Source: Phycisphaerales bacterium (GTDB lineage: Bacteria > Planctomycetota > Phycisphaerae > Phycisphaerales > UBA1924). Taken from it: 58,561 nucleotides of DNA. Both the position numbers and the translations under genes were made by a program. How positions within the stretch are numbered: position 1 is the first letter of the stretch; each line of letters opens with the position of its first letter. Positions 53,620 to 58,561 of the stretch are shown here, piece by piece. The notes beneath the pieces are model-generated. The model had not been told where the DNA came from, did not search any database, and was given only the letters and a program-made list of their open reading frames with translations. The stretch covers positions 1 to 58,561 of the forward strand of contig JADLCM010000043.1 in assembly GCA_020847175.1 (NCBI GenBank). The letters are read 5' to 3'.

Positions 53620-54180
53620 TTACCGGCCGTCGTTCTTGAAGAACTGCATCGGGCGAGGGCCTTGGCAGCAGCCGACCGGGCGGGCATCGTCCATGGCCTC
53701 GGCCCGGCGCCGGGCCGCCTTGGCCTCATCGCGAGGCTCGCCGAGCGCCGTCATCACCGCCCCAGCGCCGAGCACAGCCACGATCGCCAGCGCCAGTTCG
53801 GGGGGCAGTTCGACCCCCACCTTGTCGAGCCCGACAATCGCCAGCGGAGCGATAACGATGAGCGCAAGCACCGCAAGCGCCAGCCGGCGCAAGATCCGTT
53901 CGGGCTCGTCCGGAGCCTCGGCCTCGGCCTCCAGCGCCTCGGCCACCGAGCACAGCGTCTCCCCCTCGGGCGCTCGCGGCTGCGACCGGGGCGAGGCCAG
54001 CGCCGTCGAACGCGGCGCATCTTCGGCGACGACGTACGAAGGCGTCGGCCTCGGGCCCGACCCACCCAGCGCCGCCTCGGCCTCGGGCGCGCCCGTGGAC
54101 GTTGAAGACACACGCTTGGCCGCCCGAACGGGGCCGTCAAACCCCGGCCCCGTGATGAATCCCTGCGGCGTGCCTGACAT
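53620..54180 (-). CDS. Hypothetical two-helix membrane protein
   Basis: 186 residues from the ATG at 54180, with GGAGG 7 nt upstream. The N-terminal ~100 residues are Pro/Ala/Glu-rich and probably disordered; two membrane helices follow at ~102-118 (LALAVLALIVIAPLAIVGL) and ~127-142 (PELALAIVAVLGAGAVMTAL). A short charged tail ends with the unusual VGCCQGPRPMQFFKNDGR. No family recognised. Convergent with the serpin-like gene. Confidence 0.68.
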   Translation of the reverse strand: MSGTPQGFITGPGFDGPVRAAKRVSSTSTGAPEAEAALGGSGPRPTPSYVVAEDAPRSTALASPRSQPRAPEGETLCSVAEALEAEAEAPDEPERILRRLALAVLALIVIAPLAIVGLDKVGVELPPELALAIVAVLGAGAVMTALGEPRDEAKAARRRAEAMDDARPVGCCQGPRPMQFFKNDGR

Positions 54181-54331
54181 GGTCCACCTCCGCCGACCCG
54201 CCCCGACCCGGCCCACGCGCCCACTGTAGCGGCGCGCCTCCCCGCCCCGGCCCGCATTCCGCCCGGAGGAGCGTTATCGGGTGCGGTTCGGCCAACCCAC
54301 CTCTCCGGCGTCAACCCCCGCCGGCGGCGTT

Positions 54332-55687
54332 CTATTTCGCCTTGAGCACGGTGAAGCCCGCGCCTTCGAGCGAATCGAACCGCTGGTCGAGCTGCCCTTC
54401 CAGGTCGGAACCCACAAAGGTCTGCTGCTGCCTGAAGCTCTTGGCCATGAGGGCGACGATGAAGTCCGTAGCGACGATCGTGAGGAGGAGGACCGTCGCC
54501 GCGACGCCGGCCATGAACGTGACGGCGGTGAGGAAGGAGAACTCCGGGATCCGGAAGATGAAGATGGCGAGGAGGATCACGCCGATCAGGTTGGCGATCG
54601 CCGCCTTCTGCCGGATGCCCCGCACGATGGAGGTCGTCTCTTCCGGGGTGTGCGGGCGGACCATGAGCTCGGCCCGAAGGGCATAGATGAGCGAGCCCGC
54701 CATGAAGGCGAGAATGCCGCCGATCAGGAGCGCATCGCCGTACACCTGGTTCACCGTGGACATGATGACGACCAGGAAGAGCGCGTACATCGGGCCCATG
54801 ATGCTCATCACCCAGCCGGGCGTCGCGCTCTCCGGGAGCAGGGTCTTGAGGCTCATGCTCGATCGGATCACCCCGGGGAAGAGCGCAATCGCCTTCGGGC
54901 CGATCATGATGAAGACCTGCATCGCGAAGAGCGGCCCGATGATCTTCTTGACCTCGGGTCGAAACTTCTCCGGGATGTGTTCCACGTCCATCATCGCCGT
55001 GATCGGGATGAACGTGATGGCGAAGGGCGTCAGAAACACGATGAGCCAGGCCAGCCGGCTCAGCCGCCGGCTCTTCTTCGGGTCGGCCCAGGCCCGGGCG
55101 GCAAGCACCATGATGACCGCCCCCGCCAGCACCGCGAGCTTGGGCGTCACGATGATGCCGTCCATCAAGTCGGAGTTGACCAGGACCGTCTGCGCCATCA
55201 GCATCTTCGGGTCTTCAATCCCGCGCTGCTCCTTGATCGCCTTGAGCTGCGCCCGCACCTCGTCCATCGAGATCGTGCGAACTTCGGTGCCGTTCGCCTC
55301 CGCCTGCTGACGCGCCGCGGCGCGCATCCCGACCAGCGTCTCCTCCTGGATGGTGTCATCCATCGGCTTGTACGTCGTCCACTCCAGCGCCGCGTACACC
55401 ACCATGAACGCCGCCGCCACCCACAGCACGCTCTTGCGCCACGCCGCGTAGTCCTGCGCGATCGGGCTGGTGATCGGGCGCGAACCCGACGCGAGCACCC
55501 GGCGCTCTTCGTCCGTGGCTTTCTCGGTCAGAAAGTCTCCACGGATCACCCGGCGCACGTGCAGCCACACGTTCTCCTTGAACCCCCCTTTCATGCGGTC
55601 CTGAAGCGACACCTCCACGACGCTCGTCGCGGTCGCGGGCGGGTCGGGGTTGCGCGGGCCCTGCTGGATCGTGGGAGGCGTTGACAT
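54332..55687 (-). CDS. Polytopic membrane protein of unknown function
   Basis: 451 residues from the ATG at 55687 (a second ATG lies 18 nt upstream). About eight hydrophobic segments: VLWVAAAFMVVYAALEW, LAVLAGAVIMVLAARAW, LAWLIVFLTPFAITFIPI, IGPLFAMQVFIMIGPKAIAL, GPMYALFLVVIMSTVN, LLIGGILAFMAGSLIYAL, IANLIGVILLAIFIFRIP and AVTFMAGVAATVLLLTIVA. The N-terminus is soluble (~85 residues) and a soluble loop of ~65 residues follows the first helix. I recognise no family. Divergent from the PrpD gene. Confidence 0.75.
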   Translation of the reverse strand: MSTPPTIQQGPRNPDPPATATSVVEVSLQDRMKGGFKENVWLHVRRVIRGDFLTEKATDEERRVLASGSRPITSPIAQDYAAWRKSVLWVAAAFMVVYAALEWTTYKPMDDTIQEETLVGMRAAARQQAEANGTEVRTISMDEVRAQLKAIKEQRGIEDPKMLMAQTVLVNSDLMDGIIVTPKLAVLAGAVIMVLAARAWADPKKSRRLSRLAWLIVFLTPFAITFIPITAMMDVEHIPEKFRPEVKKIIGPLFAMQVFIMIGPKAIALFPGVIRSSMSLKTLLPESATPGWVMSIMGPMYALFLVVIMSTVNQVYGDALLIGGILAFMAGSLIYALRAELMVRPHTPEETTSIVRGIRQKAAIANLIGVILLAIFIFRIPEFSFLTAVTFMAGVAATVLLLTIVATDFIVALMAKSFRQQQTFVGSDLEGQLDQRFDSLEGAGFTVLKAK

Positions 55688-55785
55688 GGCCCGAGTGTAA
55701 GGCAAACCGGCCTCCCGGGTTCGTGCGCAGGCTGATTCGCTCCTTCGCCCGGGCTACGGTTGCCTTTCGCGTGGAGAGACCGACG

Positions 55786-57396
55786 ATGTCCGATTTCACC
55801 GTCCTTGCCGCCTCGAGCAACCAGGCCCTCGGCATCGCCCAGTATGCCATTGACTTTCTGGCCAAGGGCGACCCGAGCGCGGCGGTGATCGAGCGCACCA
55901 ACCAGTTCCACACCGACGCCACGCTCTGCGGGCTCTCGGCCATCGCCCAGGGCACCAACGCCCCCAACCTGCTCCGGCGCGAGGCCCTGCAGTACGCCGT
56001 TCCCCCGGGCGACCACGGCCCCGGGCTGGGGCGCAGCAGGCATCACGGCGCCACCTGCTTCGGCTCGGCGGTGCGCGTCAAGAGCGAAAAGGCCATCGTC
56101 GCCAACTGCGCCGCCGTACGCGAGTGGGACAGCAACGGCACCAACTTCGGCTACAACCCCATGCTCGGCCACACCGCGGGCGAGTTCGGTCACAACGACT
56201 ACTACCCCGTCGCCCTCGCCGCGGCCCAGATGCTCGGCGCTGACGGGCGCACCGCGCTCATGGGCATGATCGCCATCGACGAAATCCGCGGGCGCCTCGC
56301 CGAGGTCTTCAGCCTCAAGGACTGCAAGGTGGACCATGTGCTCCACGGGGCCATCGCCTCGGCCGCGGTCTTCGGCGCCATGGTCGGCGCAGCACCCGAG
56401 CAGATCGAAAGCGCAATCGGCATGACCGTCGCGCACTACGTGCCCTTCCGCGCCATCCGCGCGGGCAAGCAGCTCTCCGACAGCAAGGGCGCCTCCGCGG
56501 CCATCAGCACCGAGGCCGCCATCCTCAGCCTCAAGCGCAGCATGGCCGGCTTCCTCGGTCCGCGCGACATTTTCCGCAACCCCGAGGCCATCTTCCGCCT
56601 CTTCCAGGGCCCCGGGCAGATGTTCCAGAAGGTCGGCGCCGCAAAGGCCAACACCGAGAAGCACGACGCCAGCCCCTTCAACCTGCACCTCGCCATGCGG
56701 GGTGACGACTTCGCCGTCATGGGCATGCACTTCAAACTCGCCCTGTACGAGCACCAGTCGGCCGGGGCGATCCAGGCCGTGGTTGACCTGGTCGAGAAGG
56801 CCCCGCACCTGCTCGATGACGCTTCCGGCGGCTCGATCGGGTCCATCAACATCCTCGCGTACGAGCCGGCGTTCGGCATCATCGGTGACCCCGCGAAGAA
56901 GAACCCGAAGACCCGTCAGAGCGCTGACCACAGCATGGCCTACATCGTCGCGACGCTCCTCCGCAAGGCCCTGGAGCGCCGCGCCCGCAAGGAGAGCACC
57001 GACTGGAAGGGCCTGATGCTCGTGCCCCACGACTACGCCCCCGACGCCATCAGCCACGTTGTGACGCGGTCGCTCATGGACCGCATCACCTTTGAGCACG
57101 GCGGGGCCGAATACGACCGGCGCTACCCCGACGGCATCCCCACCAGCGTGGTGATCCGCGACCGCGCCGGCAGCGCGTACGACTCCGGCCTCGTCATGTA
57201 CCCCGCCGGACACGCCCGCAACACCGGCGCAGACCTCAAAGGGCTGCTCACGCACAAGTTCACGCTCATGGGGCGGCTGGTCTGCGACAATCCCGAGCCG
57301 ATCATCGCGCGCTTCAGCCGGCTGGAGGCCAAGAGCACCGCGGAGATTCAGGCGATCAACGACTTCACGCTCGAGGTCAAGGGGAAGTTTGATTGA
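55786..57396 (+). CDS. prpD: MmgE/PrpD-family protein (2-methylcitrate dehydratase type)
   Basis: 536 residues. LRREALQYAVPPGDHGPGLGRS and KSEKAIVANCAAVREWDSNG open the family core (DSNGTNFG-YNPMLGHTAGEFGHNDYYP, with the D-x-x-x-N and H ligands); GMTVAHYVPFRAIRAGKQLSD-SKGASAA and GPRDIFRNPEAIFRLFQGPG are typical of the PrpD branch. PrpD dehydrates 2-methylcitrate in propionate oxidation, though MmgE/PrpD paralogues have other substrates. The methylcitrate synthase and lyase genes are absent from the window. Heads an overlapping three-gene unit with the next two. GGAGAG lies ~8 nt before the ATG. Confidence 0.93.
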   Translation: MSDFTVLAASSNQALGIAQYAIDFLAKGDPSAAVIERTNQFHTDATLCGLSAIAQGTNAPNLLRREALQYAVPPGDHGPGLGRSRHHGATCFGSAVRVKSEKAIVANCAAVREWDSNGTNFGYNPMLGHTAGEFGHNDYYPVALAAAQMLGADGRTALMGMIAIDEIRGRLAEVFSLKDCKVDHVLHGAIASAAVFGAMVGAAPEQIESAIGMTVAHYVPFRAIRAGKQLSDSKGASAAISTEAAILSLKRSMAGFLGPRDIFRNPEAIFRLFQGPGQMFQKVGAAKANTEKHDASPFNLHLAMRGDDFAVMGMHFKLALYEHQSAGAIQAVVDLVEKAPHLLDDASGGSIGSINILAYEPAFGIIGDPAKKNPKTRQSADHSMAYIVATLLRKALERRARKESTDWKGLMLVPHDYAPDAISHVVTRSLMDRITFEHGGAEYDRRYPDGIPTSVVIRDRAGSAYDSGLVMYPAGHARNTGADLKGLLTHKFTLMGRLVCDNPEPIIARFSRLEAKSTAEIQAINDFTLEVKGKFD

Positions 57397-57841
57397 GCCC
57401 CGCGGGGTATTCCGGCACGCCGCTCGTCAGGAAGCTCGGCCTCAGGGCGGGCGGGCGCGGCGCATTCGTGAACGCCCCGGAGACTTTCGCGGATGCGCTC
57501 GGCCCATTGCCCGAGGGGTTCGTGCTCGTACCGGGCCTGGGCCGGGCCAGGAACCTCGACCTCGTCCACGTCTTCTCAGACCGGGCCGCCGAGATGGAGC
57601 GCCTGGTGCTCCGGGCCCGGTCCGGCATCCGTCCCGACGGCATGATCTGGGTCTCCTGGCCGAAGAAAGCCTCCAGGGTGCCGACGGACATCACCGAGGG
57701 TGCGATCCGCGACTTCGCGCTCGCCAACGGGCTGGTCGATGTGAAAGTCTGCGCGGTTGACGAGGTGTGGTCAGGGCTCAAGCTCGTCATTCCCGTCAAG
57801 GACAGAGCCGCGTCGACGCCGCCCCGGCCAAGGAAGCGCCC

Positions 57842-57845
<4 letters not shown>
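57393..57845 (+). CDS. DUF3052-family protein
   Basis: 150 residues from a TTG that overlaps the PrpD stop (TTGA). The family motifs are GYSGTPLVRKLGLRAG, VHVFSDRAAEMERLVLRARSGIRPDGMIWVSWPKKAS and PTDITEGAIRDFALANGLVDVKVCAVDEVWSGLKLV. DUF3052 proteins look like a trimmed Rossmann fold; the biochemical role is unknown. A basic tail (PPRPRKRP) ends it. Overlaps the LOG gene by ATGA, so it is co-translated with both neighbours. Confidence 0.85.

Positions 57846-58561
<716 letters not shown>

Overview
The window is a single high-GC (roughly 65-70%) bacterial stretch that looks chromosomal and most resembles a planctomycete of the class Phycisphaerae. The pointers are family-level: a prepilin-type 'FTLVELLLV' N-terminus, a C-terminal tail rich in 'DLSGSSDP...YGVPDG...DAADLFYYLDLF' of the kind seen on secreted Phycisphaerae proteins, an ECF sigma factor overlapping a Ser/Thr kinase-TPR receptor, a very short lysine-rich histone-tail-like peptide, a VWA/MoxR gene pair and a bacterial deoxyhypusine-synthase-like gene. 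No rRNA, tRNA, CRISPR array, IS element or prophage was seen. The sequence begins with a run of 23 C and ends inside an enolase fragment, so both edges are probably contig edges.

Layout. 73-2190: a tightly overlapping four-gene operon (small secreted Cys-rich protein, two membrane-anchored proteins, a pseudopilin). 2311-2691: the 3' remnant of a secreted protein gene on the other strand. 2979-7892: a 1637-residue single-chain Type ISP-like restriction-modification enzyme (Mrr-like nuclease, SF2 translocase, N6-adenine methylase, specificity region). 7994-16233: a divergent redox island. The minus strand carries a NarB/NasA-like molybdopterin oxidoreductase, a NarI-like membrane cytochrome b, a cytochrome b561 and an AhpD-like protein. 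The plus strand carries a four-cluster ferredoxin, a Tat-type Rieske protein, a small membrane protein and a TehA/SLAC1-type anion channel. Nearby, at 18624, is a RIC/YtfE di-iron repair protein behind an AT-rich palindrome. Together these suggest a membrane-linked nitrogen-oxide (nitrate-type) metabolism with a nitrosative-stress defence.

20495-25934: kinase-TPR receptor and ECF sigma factor, an M20 peptidase and an M16-type protein lacking HxxEH. 26392: a 24-residue, 58% lysine peptide. 26691-31783: hypothetical protein and YtcJ-type amidohydrolase, GT2 glycosyltransferase, a membrane PH-domain/dephospho-CoA kinase fusion, DUF486 and MmcQ-like proteins. 31826-36045: GH78 alpha-L-rhamnosidase and a deoxyhypusine-synthase family protein. 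36792-40610: a second ECF sigma factor with its partner, a periplasmic coiled-coil protein and a TlpA-like protein with a CxxS active site. 40674-43168: accC and accB with a four-helix-bundle gene between them. 43280-50144: ABC permease, NHL lipoprotein, VWA/GATase membrane protein and MoxR ATPase. 50653-58387: small protein and E2 acyltransferase, a serpin-like lipoprotein, two membrane proteins, and PrpD-DUF3052-LOG.

A recurring oddity is broken genes: a 5'-less secreted protein (2311), a 30-codon N-terminal stub (13154), an SDR with its middle missing (16889), a frameshifted acetyltransferase (36198-36679), a 15-codon ORF where a DUF58 gene would be expected (50141) and a 5'-less enolase (58437). 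These may be real decay or assembly error; only reads can tell. All functional calls come from reading translated sequence and remembered family motifs. No database search was possible.
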